Part shown: piece by piece, positions 28,127 to 37,952 of the stretch
Layout of the letters: every line of letters starts with the position of its first letter
Numbering within the stretch: the stretch's first letter is position 1
Assembly (NCBI GenBank): GCA_018648325.1
Contig: JABGRK010000011.1
Location: 209,578-273,577 of the forward strand
Reading direction: 5' to 3'
DNA from: Chloroflexota bacterium
GTDB taxonomy: Bacteria; Chloroflexota; Dehalococcoidia; JABGRK01
DNA: 64,000 nt
Translations under genes and position numbers: made by a program
The notes under the pieces: generated by a model
Told to the model about the DNA's origin: nothing
Database searches by the model: none
Seen by the model: only the letters and a program-made list of their open reading frames with translations

Positions 28127-28678
28127 ATGGAACGTAAATACGCATTACTGTCAGTTGAGTCTAATATAGAAAACGTCAATACCATCAAGCACATGCTTGC
28201 CACCGAAGCCGTCATGATAGCGCTGGCCAAACGTCTGGGTGAGGATGAAGACGAGTGGAGCACAACAGGACTTATTCACGATGTTGATGTAGAGCTGACC
28301 GAAGACGATCCCCACTCACACAGCACACTTGGTGCAGATATGGCGCGTGACATGGGTGCCGGTGAGGCCGTAGCAAAAGCCATCCTGTGCCATAACCATG
28401 AGCACGGAATACCATGTGTGACACCCATGGAAAAAGCGCTCTACGCCGCAGACCCCCTTACCGGACTTATAACCGCCTCAGTGATGATACGTCCCGATCA
28501 GAAGATAGCCGGACTTACGCTGGACAGCCTCAAAAAGCGCTATGACGAGAAAAGGTTTGCTGCGGGCGCCAACCGCGATCAGATAGCAACATGTAGCACG
28601 CTTGGTATCGAACTGGATGATTTCCTGGAAATCGGCCTTACCACAATGCAGGCCGACGCCGACCAACTAGGCCTGTAA
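28127..28678 (+). CDS. HD-domain (HDIG) hydrolase-like protein
   Basis: A 183-residue cytoplasmic protein with the metal-binding HD pattern: H in TIKHMLATE, HD in TGLIHDVDVE, then HSTLGADMA and CHNHEHG. Related proteins are phosphohydrolases of nucleotides or related metabolites; substrate unknown. It may share the uvrA transcript (26-base gap). Confidence 0.88.
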   Translation: MERKYALLSVESNIENVNTIKHMLATEAVMIALAKRLGEDEDEWSTTGLIHDVDVELTEDDPHSHSTLGADMARDMGAGEAVAKAILCHNHEHGIPCVTPMEKALYAADPLTGLITASVMIRPDQKIAGLTLDSLKKRYDEKRFAAGANRDQIATCSTLGIELDDFLEIGLTTMQADADQLGL

Positions 28679-28719
28679 ATCAAACTACATCTAACACAAA
28701 ACAACCGTTTCGTAACTAC

Positions 28720-28950
28720 TTATCTTTTGTACATGCCCAGTACGTAGCTGCACTTTTGACAAACATAAACGTCATAAGAATGGCCGCGACTAAAAGATCC
28801 ACCCGACATTCGCTGATCCTCGTTTTTTATGTCATTGCTATTACATTTGGGGCATACATCCAGATCGAATCCAATCGCTACAGGGGTACCACAGTTTTTG
28901 CATTTTCTGCTTTCTTCGTTAAGATCTTCACCACACTCATGACAATTCAT
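28720..28950 (-). CDS. Small double zinc-ribbon protein
   Basis: A 76-residue protein with four CxxC pairs (CHEC, CKNC, CPKC, CQKC), so two zinc ribbons. The ends match zinc-ribbon domains often fused to membrane proteins; here it is free and soluble. AAGGAG lies 5 bases before the ATG. No specific function can be given. Confidence 0.75.
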   Translation of the reverse strand: MNCHECGEDLNEESRKCKNCGTPVAIGFDLDVCPKCNSNDIKNEDQRMSGGSFSRGHSYDVYVCQKCSYVLGMYKR

Positions 28951-29084
28951 ATTTTCTCCTTAATATTGAGCTATAGTACTATCAATTAAGCGATATATCA
29001 ATCCTGTAGCAGTCTTGCGAGAGTGGTCTGTGTTAAGTATAATACTAACAATACCCAAAAAAATACGACTGTATAAGGATTGTA

Positions 29085-30347
29085 ATGTATGAAATTAAGT
29101 ATATTGGACTAGTATTAATTATAGCTCTACTGAGTTCTGCTTTCGCTGCATGTTCAAACGCAGGCGCACTTATTGCAGATGACCTCAGAGAGTCCATATT
29201 GACATCGGCTGATGACATAAACAGTTACAGGTTTGAAGGTACTATGAGTGTGAGTAGTGCCGAGGAACCTGAAGTTGACATGTCCCTGGATATTAACGGT
29301 GCCGTCGATATCCAGAATATGAACACTAATATGACCTTGCAGGGTGGTACCGAGAATATACCTATGGAGGCAGAAGTATACCTTATTAATAATGCTCCTT
29401 ATCAGTCATCACCATCCTACGTTATGCATATTAATAGTGAAATTGATGGCGACCTGTCGGGTTGGATCAATATGGATGTCCCTGTCACCGAATGGGATGA
29501 GCAGGATCAGCTTATGCAGCAACTCGAAGCATTGTCCATAGCAGAAGTAAAGCACAACGGCTCTGAAACTGTTGAGGGCACAGATTGCTATGTGTTTGAT
29601 ATTGTGTTGGAAACGGATGACTTCCTTGAATTTGCGTTGCAGCAACCCGGAATAGACGACATGCTTGATGGCATTACAAGCGCTGAACTACTGGAAATGA
29701 TAGGCGACATTACTTCAAAGTATTGGGTCGCCAAAGATACAGACCTGCCTGTGAAGCAGCAGTTGCATTTCAGTCTTGCGATCAACGATATAACCAGCGA
29801 TATAGATATGACCATAAGGTTCTATGATTTTAACAGTGCAGGAAGCATTGCCTTACCGCAGGACTACTTGGACTGGCTGGCAACAGACAACAGATCCGCG
29901 ATAATTGAAACCAGCATGGGCACAATAGAACTCGAGTTATATGAAAAAAAGGCTCCCATTACCACTGCCAACTTCATCAGCCTTGCTCAGGATGGCTTCT
30001 ACGATGGTTTGATCTTTCACAGGGTCATGGACGATTTTGTGATCCAGGGAGGTGATCCGCTGGGAACTGGCACAGGTGGATCAGATACAGCCATAAACCT
30101 GGAAATACATCCCAATCTGCGGCACATTGATGGCGCAATTAGTATGGCAAGAACACCCGATCCGAATAGCGCTACATCGCAGTTCTTCATTTGTGATGGA
30201 GCCCAGGAGTTTCTGGATGATCAGTATGCCGTTTTCGGCGTTGTCACCGATGGCATAGAAGTTGTCAGAGCTATCGCCGCAGTCGACACTGATGACTCCG
30301 ACAAACCGGACACCGATGTGGTAATTACTACCATCACCATCGAATAA
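29085..30347 (+). CDS. Lipoprotein with C-terminal cyclophilin (peptidyl-prolyl isomerase) domain
   Basis: A 420-residue exported folding factor. A lipoprotein signal peptide ends at AFAAC (Cys near residue 23). Residues 30-255 resemble the LppX/LolA-like lipoprotein fold ([40 protein letters not shown]). Residues 265-420 are a cyclophilin: [34 protein letters not shown] and VFGVVTDG. The fusion of a LppX-like and a cyclophilin domain suggests a cell-surface chaperone. Start ATG has AAGGA upstream. Confidence 0.88.
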   Translation: MYEIKYIGLVLIIALLSSAFAACSNAGALIADDLRESILTSADDINSYRFEGTMSVSSAEEPEVDMSLDINGAVDIQNMNTNMTLQGGTENIPMEAEVYLINNAPYQSSPSYVMHINSEIDGDLSGWINMDVPVTEWDEQDQLMQQLEALSIAEVKHNGSETVEGTDCYVFDIVLETDDFLEFALQQPGIDDMLDGITSAELLEMIGDITSKYWVAKDTDLPVKQQLHFSLAINDITSDIDMTIRFYDFNSAGSIALPQDYLDWLATDNRSAIIETSMGTIELELYEKKAPITTANFISLAQDGFYDGLIFHRVMDDFVIQGGDPLGTGTGGSDTAINLEIHPNLRHIDGAISMARTPDPNSATSQFFICDGAQEFLDDQYAVFGVVTDGIEVVRAIAAVDTDDSDKPDTDVVITTITIE

Positions 30348-30384
30348 GACTTATCGACAACACTAATGTCGTACCTTTTGAACA

Positions 30385-30479
30385 GGTGCAGGACACTGTC
30401 CTGCCGGGGGAGTTGGGGGTGTCCCCCAACTCTTCTCTATCTCCTCCCCCACTCGTGGGGGTATAGGGGGTTTGACTCA
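30385..30479 (+). repeat. Three-hairpin intergenic repeat, copy 1
   Basis: Contains GCAGGAC-ACT-GTCCTGC, then AGTTGGGGG-TGT-CCCCCAACT, then CCCCCAC-TC-GTGGGGG, ending in TAGGGGGTTTGACTCA. A second copy lies at 50651-50740 in the same orientation. Stems 1 and 3 differ between copies by matched base-pair changes, so the folded form is conserved. The rest of the gap to 30592 carries a promoter. Confidence 0.88.
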
Positions 30480-30535
30480 CTGCTATCTAAAAATTCCCCG
30501 ACAAAAGGCATCAGTTGTCATATAGTGACATTAAC

Positions 30536-30564
30536 TTGCTAATTAGGCCTTTGGCAAGTATAAT
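30536..30564 (+). promoter_or_regulatory. Promoter of zinc-ribbon membrane protein gene
   Basis: TTGCTA at 30536 and TATAAT at 30559-30564 with a 17-base spacer. The inverted repeat ACTTGC/GCAAGT spans the spacer edges and may be an operator. Confidence 0.65.
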
Positions 30565-30591
30565 AATTACACTATTAACAAGGAGGCGTGT

Positions 30592-30918
30592 GTGTATTGT
30601 AAAAACTGTGCGACACAAATAACCGAAGGCAGTCAATTCTGTCAAAAATGTGGTGCTGCTGCATCGGGAAATACAATGCAAGCGGTAACGGCTGACGCAA
30701 GCAATTTTGGGATGATAGCATTCATCCTATCTATAGTTGGCTTAATCGTTGGAGGAATTATTCTGGGAATAATTGCTATAATACTCGGTGCTATAGGATT
30801 AAGTAAACCAAATGAAAAGAGTAGAGGTCTGGCTACTGCTGCTATTGTAATTGGCATTATTGATTTCGTCGCTGCCATAATAATCATTGCTGTCGTAGGG
30901 AGTATGTTACCGTTCTAA
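30592..30918 (+). CDS. Zinc-ribbon membrane protein (DUF4190-like)
   Basis: A 108-residue protein: an N-terminal zinc ribbon (YCKNC, CQKCG) and two membrane helices (about 43-65 and 82-106) with the KPNEKSRGLATAAIVIGII motif between them, as in DUF4190 proteins. Starts at GTG 30592 with AGGAGG 5 bases upstream. The function of these small membrane proteins is unknown. Confidence 0.8.
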   Translation: MYCKNCATQITEGSQFCQKCGAAASGNTMQAVTADASNFGMIAFILSIVGLIVGGIILGIIAIILGAIGLSKPNEKSRGLATAAIVIGIIDFVAAIIIIAVVGSMLPF

Positions 30919-30967
30919 TAGATTAACTACTTTACCAAATTACAAACTGGCACATGGAGCAGAATAT

Positions 30968-31264
30968 ATGACCTGGTGGACATGGATTTTAATAGGTCTT
31001 GGGCCATGTATTATATTGTTTATCAGAAGGATTAAAGGTACAAAGGCTTACATTACAGCAGATATTATAGGGCGAAATGATCCTTGCTGGTGCGGAAGCA
31101 ATAAGAAATACAAGCGTTGCCACCTTCATTCTGATGAGAAACACTTCAAGAGTCCCACTATTTGGAGAAACTATGATAGTAATCCACAAATTGACCCCAA
31201 GGATACTGCGCTGGGCGAGCAGTTTGGCGTACCGGGTGTGTGGTGGGGAGCTGGCAGGCACTAG
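30968..31264 (+). CDS. SEC-C motif small protein with membrane anchor
   Basis: A 98-residue protein with an N-terminal membrane segment (residues 4-20) and a SEC-C metal-binding motif GRNDPCWCGSNKKYKRCH at about 35-52. The SEC-C motif occurs at the end of SecA and in many small proteins, binding zinc. GGAG lies 8 bases before the ATG. Possible membrane-targeted partner; inference. Confidence 0.7.
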   Translation: MTWWTWILIGLGPCIILFIRRIKGTKAYITADIIGRNDPCWCGSNKKYKRCHLHSDEKHFKSPTIWRNYDSNPQIDPKDTALGEQFGVPGVWWGAGRH

Positions 31265-31318
31265 TTCATTAATTCCTACTCGACTAACTATTCCGATAAG
31301 CCACTAACGAATGCGATA

Positions 31319-31888
31319 ATGAAGATTAGAAAAACCAAGATACTTATAACTGGGGGAGTTTTGGCCTTCCTTAGTGGTATGACAACTACTTTATCCGGTG
31401 TTTTACTCACCTGTGCAGCAATAGTAGGATTGAAAGCTCCAATCGCACCATATGCACTCCATTATCCGGATTCATTTATGGAAGGTTCAATGACAGGTGG
31501 GGTAATAGTTCTATAAATGGGAATATTTGCCGTCATTGTCGGTGTGCTCACAATGATTAGTGCACGCAAAGCTCTTCATCGAACAAACGACATATGGGCT
31601 TTCGCGGCTGGAAGTGGTGCCTTTGTAGGGTGTGGTTTCTCAGGGCTTATACTCTTAATGGCAGCGATACCAAATCTTAGTTATTTAGAAGTTGCAATTA
31701 TAGCAGCGGTAGCCGTTATTATAATCGGGTTTCTCTCCTTCGTGTTTTTGCTAAAAGTGAAGAGGGAAATATCAACAGAGAATATAACAATGAAAACGGC
31801 GTTTTGCCCCTCTTGTGGTCAGAACTTGATTACAAGCGATATGTATTGTAATCGTTGTGGGAAGTATCAAGCCAGCCTCACAGAGTAG
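31319..31888 (+). pseudogene. Zinc-ribbon membrane protein interrupted by in-frame TAA
   Basis: Two stretches in the same frame (31319-31513 and 31517-31888) are split by TAA at 31514-31516. Joined, they give a normal protein: one N-terminal helix, then a helix cut exactly by the stop (GGVIVL / GIFAVIVGVLTMISA), two more helices, and a C-terminal zinc ribbon (FCPSCGQN, YCNRCGKYQ). The split of a single helix argues for a nonsense mutation or sequencing error. The ATG right after the TAA could allow re-initiation, giving a shorter protein. No clear ribosome-binding site precedes 31319. It ends 3 bases from the convergent cupin gene. Confidence 0.7.
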
Positions 31889-31890
31889 CC

Positions 31891-32253
31891 CTACTCAACC
31901 ACCACCGTATCGTCGTGATCGTAAGGCGGTGCGCAGCAGCACAAAAACACCAGATCGCTGTTTGCCGTATTCCATATCTTGTGTTTTATGCCCGGTTCAA
32001 TGACTATGGCGTCGCCCACGCGCACCTCTTTGATTTCATCAGATATCTTCATCAAACCCTTGCCGGCAGTGATATAGTATATCTCCTCGGACTGCATGTG
32101 GTAATGCTCAGCAGTGGCTTTGCCCTTCTGGACAATAGCTTCAGCCAGACTCTGGTTAAAGAGAAGCGAGTTGGCAGGGGACAGTATCTCGCGGACAATG
32201 GAGGTGTCCTTTGTTATGAAAGGCACAACGTCATCCCTGTTTACAATTTCCAT
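31891..32253 (-). CDS. Cupin-domain protein
   Basis: A 120-residue single cupin. Motif 1 is TAEHYHMQSEEIYYITAGKG and motif 2 PGIKHKIWNT. Metal-binding histidines and glutamate are present. It follows purC by 12 bases at the end of the purine operon. Related proteins resemble mannose-6-phosphate isomerase-type cupins; the substrate here is unknown. Confidence 0.85.
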   Translation of the reverse strand: MEIVNRDDVVPFITKDTSIVREILSPANSLLFNQSLAEAIVQKGKATAEHYHMQSEEIYYITAGKGLMKISDEIKEVRVGDAIVIEPGIKHKIWNTANSDLVFLCCCAPPYDHDDTVVVE

Positions 32254-32265
32254 ACCATCGACGTC

Positions 32266-33153
32266 CTACAGATCTTTTCCGGTAATCCTGCGATAAGCCT
32301 CGACATAACGCTGCGTTGTGCGCTCTATCACGTCCTGCGGTAGCTTCGGCGCCGGTGGTTCCTTGTCCCAACCGGATTGCACAAGGTAGTCTCTTACGCC
32401 CTGCTTGTCGTAGCTATCCTGCGACTGTCCCGGTTTATAAGTGGCCATATCCCAGAAGCGGCTCGAATCCGGTGTTAATATCTCGTCAACAAGTATAACC
32501 TTATCATCCACTATGCCAAACTCTAGCTTGGTATCGGCAATAAGAATACCCTGCTCTCGAGCGTATTCCTCGGCGTACTTGTAAATACCAACGGTGTACT
32601 TTATCAGCTCACGAGTAAGATCGGCTCCCACGATATCTATCATCTCTTTGATCGTAAGTGGCTCATCGTGTCCACTATCCGCCTTGGTGGTGGGTGTGAA
32701 CATCGGTTCAACCAGCTGTGCAGACTCAACCAGTCCCTTGGCCAGTGTAATTCCGTTTACCATGCCGGTCTTTTGATACTCAGACCATGCCGACCCGGTA
32801 ATGTAGCCGCGAACCACGCACTCGATGTTGATAACCTTGGCCTTTTTCACGATCATGGAACGTCCCACCAGGTATTGCGGAGGATCGTCAAAGTACTCTT
32901 TCAGCTGATCTACATCGTTGACCATGGCGATCAGGTGGTTGGGAACTATGTGTGTGGTCTTTTCAAACCAGAACTCAGACAGCCTGGAAAGCACCTCGCC
33001 CTTGCGCGGTATAGGGTCGGGTAGTATCGAATCATACGCCGATATGCGGTCCGTCGTCACGATAAGCAGCTTATCGCCCAGATCGTAGCTGTCGCGTACT
33101 TTGCCACGGCTGTGCATGTTCGGTAAGTTGGTCTCGTAAATAGCTTCAGACAT
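32266..33153 (-). CDS. purC: SAICAR synthase (phosphoribosylaminoimidazole-succinocarboxamide synthase)
   Basis: Condenses CAIR with aspartate in purine synthesis. Signatures: GKVRDSYDLGDKLLIVTTDRISAYD, LSRLSEFWF, ECVVRGYITGSAWSEY, DTKLEFG and DEILTPDSSRFWD. Length 295 suits the longer eukaryote-like form. Part of the guaA-purD-purE-purB-purC operon. Confidence 0.96.
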   Translation of the reverse strand: MSEAIYETNLPNMHSRGKVRDSYDLGDKLLIVTTDRISAYDSILPDPIPRKGEVLSRLSEFWFEKTTHIVPNHLIAMVNDVDQLKEYFDDPPQYLVGRSMIVKKAKVINIECVVRGYITGSAWSEYQKTGMVNGITLAKGLVESAQLVEPMFTPTTKADSGHDEPLTIKEMIDIVGADLTRELIKYTVGIYKYAEEYAREQGILIADTKLEFGIVDDKVILVDEILTPDSSRFWDMATYKPGQSQDSYDKQGVRDYLVQSGWDKEPPAPKLPQDVIERTTQRYVEAYRRITGKDL

Positions 33154-33189
33154 AATTCCCCTATTAATGTTTATTTTTGTTCTTATCGA

Positions 33190-34479
33190 TCAAAGATCAA
33201 GTCTAGCGAATATCTCATCCACATGGCGCATGTAGTAGTTATAGTCAAACAACGGTGCAAGCTCATCTTTTGACATAACACTGATCACTTCACTATCAGC
33301 AGACAACAGTTCAAGGAAACTTGTCTTTTCTTTCCAGCAAACCATGGCGTTACGCTGCACCATCTTGTACGCTTCCTGGCGCCCCAAACCCTTCTCAATC
33401 AGCGCTGTGAGCACTCTTTGAGAGAAAACAAGCCCATTGGTGACCCCCAGGCTGCGCTGCATGTGCTCAGGGTAAACCTTCAGGTCCTTCATCACATAGG
33501 TGAAAATGGACAGCATGTAGTCAAGTAGCAGACATGAGTCGGGCAGTATAATACGCTCAGTGGAAGAATGAGAGATGTCCCGTTCATGCCACAGAGCAAT
33601 GTTCTGCATGGAAGTTAATGCATTGCCGCGAATCACTCTTGCAAGTCCGCATACGCGCTCACAAAGCTCCGGGTTGCGCTTGTGTGGCATCGCCGATGAT
33701 CCGGTCTGACCCTCTTCGAAGGGTTCCTCTGCCTCAAGCGTTTCCGTTTTTTGCAGCGCCCGTATCTCCTGCGCAAACTTCTCAAGTGAACTGGCGATAA
33801 GTGCCAGCGTGGTAACAAATTGAGCGTGACGATCGCGCTGTACTACCTGGTTGGACACCGGCTCGGCACTTATGCCCAGCTTTTTGCATACCATCTCTTC
33901 GACTTTTGGCGGAACGGTGGCATACGTACCCACCGCACCGGATATCTTGCCTACTGCAACGGCCTTCTTGGCCTGCATTAGTCTCTCGATATTGCGTCTC
34001 ATCTCGGAAACCCATATTGCCATCTTGAGCCCGAATGTCGTGGGCTCGGCATGAACGCCGTGCGTACGGCCCACCATTACCGTCTTCTTGTGTTTTCTGG
34101 CCTGCTTCTCAATAGCCTCGGTCAATCCGAGCAGCCCCTTCATCAGAAGGTCACTGGCTGTAACCAGTTGCAGGCTAAGGCCAGTATCCACAACGTCCGA
34201 GGAAGTCATCCCGTAATGAATGAATCTTCCCTCAGGCCCAATCGTTTCACCTACGGACTTAAGGAAGGCGGTTACATCGTGATGTGTCTCCACCATGATG
34301 GCGTTTAAGCGATCAATGTTAACCTGTGCTCTTCTTATCTCCGGCAGTGCCTCTGCGGGGACAATTCCCAGCTCAGACCATGCCTCGCATGCAGCAATCT
34401 CTACCTCAAGCCACTTGCCATATTTTGTCTTTTCAGACCAGACCGCGCTCATTTCGGGTCTGGAGTATCTCTCAATCAT
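33190..34479 (-). CDS. purB: Adenylosuccinate lyase
   Basis: Cleaves SAICAR and adenylosuccinate, releasing fumarate. Signatures: THHDVTAF, GMTSSDVVDT, GRTHGVHAEPTTFG, the flexible loop TGSSAMPHKRNPE, and ERDISHSS. Length 429 is normal. Lies 36 bases upstream of purC and 16 after purE. Confidence 0.96.
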   Translation of the reverse strand: MIERYSRPEMSAVWSEKTKYGKWLEVEIAACEAWSELGIVPAEALPEIRRAQVNIDRLNAIMVETHHDVTAFLKSVGETIGPEGRFIHYGMTSSDVVDTGLSLQLVTASDLLMKGLLGLTEAIEKQARKHKKTVMVGRTHGVHAEPTTFGLKMAIWVSEMRRNIERLMQAKKAVAVGKISGAVGTYATVPPKVEEMVCKKLGISAEPVSNQVVQRDRHAQFVTTLALIASSLEKFAQEIRALQKTETLEAEEPFEEGQTGSSAMPHKRNPELCERVCGLARVIRGNALTSMQNIALWHERDISHSSTERIILPDSCLLLDYMLSIFTYVMKDLKVYPEHMQRSLGVTNGLVFSQRVLTALIEKGLGRQEAYKMVQRNAMVCWKEKTSFLELLSADSEVISVMSKDELAPLFDYNYYMRHVDEIFARLDL

Positions 34480-34495
34480 TTACTTCTCCCGGATT

Positions 34496-34945
34496 TTACT
34501 CCGATAATTTTTTTCTGTAGGCCAGTATCGCTTGCTTGATACTGTCGTATTTGAGTGCCAGAATCCCGGCCGCAAAGACTGCCGCGTTCTTGGCCCCGCC
34601 TATGGACATACAGCCAACCGGAACACCTGATGGCATCTGCACTATGGAAAGCAGAGCGTCCAGTCCGGCCATATCGCCGCTGACCAGCGGAATCCCGATA
34701 ACCGGCAATATCGTCCAGCTTGCCAGCACACCCGGCAGATGAGCTGCCTTACCGGCGCCACCTATAAGAACCTCGATGCCTCTTTCAGCCGCACTTGATG
34801 CATACTCTCGCGCCTTTTCCGGCGTGCGATGCGCCGATATAACCGAGAACTCGTAGGTTACACCCAGCTCACGTAGCATATCCAGAGCGGGTTTGATCTG
34901 ATCCTCATCCGATTTACTGCCTATAACAACCCCAACTAATGCCAT
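34496..34945 (-). CDS. purE: N5-carboxyaminoimidazole ribonucleotide mutase
   Basis: Moves the carboxyl group from N5-CAIR to form CAIR. Signatures: GSKSDED, SAHRTPEKA, GGAGKAAHLPGV, and MPSGVPVGC. The ATG at 34945 (149 residues) has AGGGG 9 bases upstream; a TTG at 34951 in frame is less likely. PurK is not visible nearby, so the class I or II reaction is not settled. Confidence 0.94.
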   Translation of the reverse strand: MALVGVVIGSKSDEDQIKPALDMLRELGVTYEFSVISAHRTPEKAREYASSAAERGIEVLIGGAGKAAHLPGVLASWTILPVIGIPLVSGDMAGLDALLSIVQMPSGVPVGCMSIGGAKNAAVFAAGILALKYDSIKQAILAYRKKLSE

Positions 34946-34964
34946 TGTCAAATTCCCCTTATCG

Positions 34965-36227
34965 TTATGATACTTCCCTCAGAGCAATATCTGCTCTGAA
35001 GTTAGCTCCCTCAAAGCCAATACGTCCTATATTGGCGTAAACTTTATCTCTAGCAATTGCTATGGTAGCGCCACTGGCGACCACAGTCAATACGCGTCCG
35101 CCGGAGGTCACAACCTTGCTGCCATCCAGCTTTGTTCCGGCATGAAATACCTCTATGCCATCATCAAGGCTGTCCAGCCCCGTTATCTCATATCCGGTGC
35201 CGTACTTGCCCGGATATCCACCCGACGCTAAAACCACGCCCACACACGGATCGTCGCTCCACTCAATATCTATCTCATCCAGCCTGCCCTCGTCAACTGC
35301 CATCATTATCTCAACCAGATCGGTTTTTAGTCTGGGTAGCAGCACTTGGGTTTCAGGATCGCCAAAGCGTGCGTTAAACTCTACCACCTTGGGGCCATCC
35401 GATGTAATCATTAGTCCTACATAGAGAACACCACGATACGGCCTGCCTTCTGCATTCATAGCTTCAACAACCGGCACCGCGATCGTGTCCATAACGGTTT
35501 GCTTAGCCTTATCGTCGAAGAATCCGGGCGGGCTGTACGATCCCATACCCCCGGTATTAGGTCCTTCGTCGTTATCTCTTATACGCTTGTAGTCACAGGC
35601 GGGTATCATAGGTACAACTGTCTTGCCGTCAGTGAATACCAGCAAACTGACTTCCTTGCCAACCATGCATTCTTCGATCAGGACACTGTTGCCGGCATCA
35701 CCAAAAACGCGCTGTCCCATAATATCCTCAAGCGCAGAAAGCGCTTCCTGCTCTGTAGTAGCGATAATTACGCCCTTACCCGCTGCAAGACCGTCGGCCT
35801 TTATCACGATGGGAAGGGGTTGTGTCTTGACATAACTTTGCGCTTCTGACAGAGTATCGAACGTACGGCTTGCAGCGCAGGGGACACCATACTTAAACAT
35901 CAGCTCTTTTGAAAAAGTCTTGGAAGACTCGATAATCGATGCCAGTTTTGTAGGGCCGAATGCCGATATGCCTGCGTTGTGAAAGTGATCGACAATGCCG
36001 TTTGCAAGTGGAGCCTCAGGTCCAACCACTACCAACCCAACGTCGTTTTCATTGGCAAAGCCGACCAGCTTATCAAAATCGTTGGGTGAAATATCAATGT
36101 TCGCAGCTATGGATGAGGTCCCGGCATTACCGGGCGCAACGTAAATCTTATCAACTATGGGATTTTGGGCCAGTTTGCATACCAGCGTATGCTCTCTTGC
36201 GCCGCCACCTACAACTAGAATTTTCAT
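34965..36227 (-). CDS. purD: Phosphoribosylamine-glycine ligase
   Basis: ATP-grasp enzyme of purine synthesis. Signatures: ILVVGGGAREHTL, GPEAPLANG, KADGLAAGKGV, and EFNARFGDPE. The ATG at 36227 (420 residues) has GGGAG 5 bases upstream and lies 2 bases from the guaA stop; the frame upstream to 36239 would overlap guaA. Confidence 0.96.
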   Translation of the reverse strand: MKILVVGGGAREHTLVCKLAQNPIVDKIYVAPGNAGTSSIAANIDISPNDFDKLVGFANENDVGLVVVGPEAPLANGIVDHFHNAGISAFGPTKLASIIESSKTFSKELMFKYGVPCAASRTFDTLSEAQSYVKTQPLPIVIKADGLAAGKGVIIATTEQEALSALEDIMGQRVFGDAGNSVLIEECMVGKEVSLLVFTDGKTVVPMIPACDYKRIRDNDEGPNTGGMGSYSPPGFFDDKAKQTVMDTIAVPVVEAMNAEGRPYRGVLYVGLMITSDGPKVVEFNARFGDPETQVLLPRLKTDLVEIMMAVDEGRLDEIDIEWSDDPCVGVVLASGGYPGKYGTGYEITGLDSLDDGIEVFHAGTKLDGSKVVTSGGRVLTVVASGATIAIARDKVYANIGRIGFEGANFRADIALREVS

Positions 36228-36229
36228 AG

Positions 36230-37885
36230 CTACTCCCATTCAATAGTTGATGGTGGTTTGGATGATATATCGTAAACAACGCGGGTAATACCCTTAACCT
36301 CGTTCACGATGCGATTGGATATGCGGGCCAGCAGGTCGTAGGGCAATCGGGCCCAGTCAGCGGTCATGGCATCCTCACCGGTAACTGCTCGTATGGCAGC
36401 CACATTACCGTACGTACGGTAATCACCCATAACGCCTACACTCTTAACCGGCGTAAGTACTGCAAATATCTGCCACAGCTGACGATAAAGCCCGGCTTTT
36501 TTCGTCTCGTTCATCACGATCCAGTCAGCTTCCCTGAGCATGTCCAGACTCTCTCTGGTCACTTCACCGATTATGCGGATGGAAAGTCCCGGTCCGGGGA
36601 AGGGCTGTCTCCAGATCATTTCCTCAGGAAGTCCCAACGCCAGTCCTACCAGCCTCACCTCGTCCTTGAAAAGCAGCCTTACCGGCTCGATGAGCGACAA
36701 CGTCATGTCCGATGGCAGACCACCCACGTTGTGATGCGACTTGATCACCTTGGATGCTTTTGTTCCAGCGCTCTCAATAACATCCGGATAGAGGGTGCCC
36801 TGCGCCAGGTATTTGGCCTCGGTCAACTTAGAGGCCTCCTCCTCAAATATCCTGATGAATTCTTCACCGATGAGCTTGCGCTTCTTCTCAGGATCGGTGA
36901 TGCCCTCAAGACGTTTAAGAAACCTGTCGGTAGCTTCTATGTATATCAAATTCATCTTGAGGTTCTTCTTAAAAACCTGTATGGTGCGCTCCGCCTCTTC
37001 CTTGCGCAAAAGACCATTATTAACGAATATGCAAATCAGGTTGTCGCCAATAGCCTTGTGTATAAGAGTGGCCACAACAGCCGAATCCACACCGCCGGAC
37101 AGTGCGCAGATAACCTTGTCGTCGCCAACCTGCTCTTTTATCTTGGCGATGCTCTCTGCAGCAAAGTTGCTTGGTGTCCAGGTTCCGTGACAACCGCATA
37201 TGTTGTACAGGAAATTCTTGATAATCGTTTTGCCGTTGGGTGTGTGAATTACCTCGGGATGAAACTGCAATCCGATAATACCCTGCTGGTTGCCCATTAC
37301 CGCCACCGGCGAGTTATCGGTGTATGCAAGGCTGGTAAAATCCGTAGGCATTTTATCAATACGGTCACCATGGCTCATCCATACCGGGAACTCGGGCTCA
37401 AGATCGGCAAACAGGGGGTTATCCGTGGAGCTTAAATGCAGTATGGAATGCCCGTACTCGTGCTTATCTCCCGGCGTTACCTTGCCACCAAGCTGGTGAG
37501 AGAGTACCTGCATGCCGTAGCATATGCCGAGTATGGGTAACCTGCTTTCATACACCCAGTACGGCGCAAGGGGCGCTTCGTCTGCATATACACTAGCAGG
37601 TCCTCCGGAAAGAATAAAACCACGGGGTTTAAGTTCTCTTACCTTCTCCCAGGGGTCATCGTATTGAACAATCTCGCAGTATACGTTGCATTCACGCACA
37701 CGTCTGGCTATGAGCATGCTGTACTGGGAGCCGAAATCTATTACTACAACGGTTTCTTTTTCTACCTTCAGATCTTCAAGTGACTGGGAAACAGGATGTA
37801 CCCCGGACTTTTCCTGGGCAATCTCAAGGTAAGTAGAAACCTCTAGGTCATCACTGGTGTGAATACGATGGGTTTTCTTCTCCAA
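36230..37885 (-). CDS. guaA: GMP synthase (glutamine-hydrolysing)
   Basis: Converts XMP to GMP with glutamine. The glutaminase half has [16 protein letters not shown] (nucleophile Cys) and FHPEV. The synthetase half has the P-loop [10 protein letters not shown] and the C-terminal [12 protein letters not shown]. Length 551 includes about 40 extra N-terminal residues compared with many family members. The TTG start at 37885 has GGAGGT 5 bases upstream. First gene of the purine operon. Confidence 0.96.
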   Translation of the reverse strand: MEKKTHRIHTSDDLEVSTYLEIAQEKSGVHPVSQSLEDLKVEKETVVVIDFGSQYSMLIARRVRECNVYCEIVQYDDPWEKVRELKPRGFILSGGPASVYADEAPLAPYWVYESRLPILGICYGMQVLSHQLGGKVTPGDKHEYGHSILHLSSTDNPLFADLEPEFPVWMSHGDRIDKMPTDFTSLAYTDNSPVAVMGNQQGIIGLQFHPEVIHTPNGKTIIKNFLYNICGCHGTWTPSNFAAESIAKIKEQVGDDKVICALSGGVDSAVVATLIHKAIGDNLICIFVNNGLLRKEEAERTIQVFKKNLKMNLIYIEATDRFLKRLEGITDPEKKRKLIGEEFIRIFEEEASKLTEAKYLAQGTLYPDVIESAGTKASKVIKSHHNVGGLPSDMTLSLIEPVRLLFKDEVRLVGLALGLPEEMIWRQPFPGPGLSIRIIGEVTRESLDMLREADWIVMNETKKAGLYRQLWQIFAVLTPVKSVGVMGDYRTYGNVAAIRAVTGEDAMTADWARLPYDLLARISNRIVNEVKGITRVVYDISSKPPSTIEWE

Positions 37886-37909
37886 TATAGACCTCCAAAG
37901 GCTTAAGAA

Positions 37910-37938
37910 AGCTTAACATCTGTGATATACTGAGTCAA
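37910..37938 (-). promoter_or_regulatory. Divergent promoter region (guaA operon and tsaC)
   Basis: On the minus strand TTGACT (37938-37933) and TAAGCT (37915-37910) with a 17-base spacer suit the guaA operon. On the plus strand an extended -10 TGATATACT at 37923-37931 suits tsaC. The two promoters overlap, so expression may be linked. Confidence 0.5.
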
Positions 37939-37952
37939 GATTTTTTGACAGC

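Noticed and set aside
31883-31896. Bidirectional terminator GAGTAG-CC-CTACTC at the convergent gene ends
   Set aside because: Loop is only two bases and no T runs flank it.
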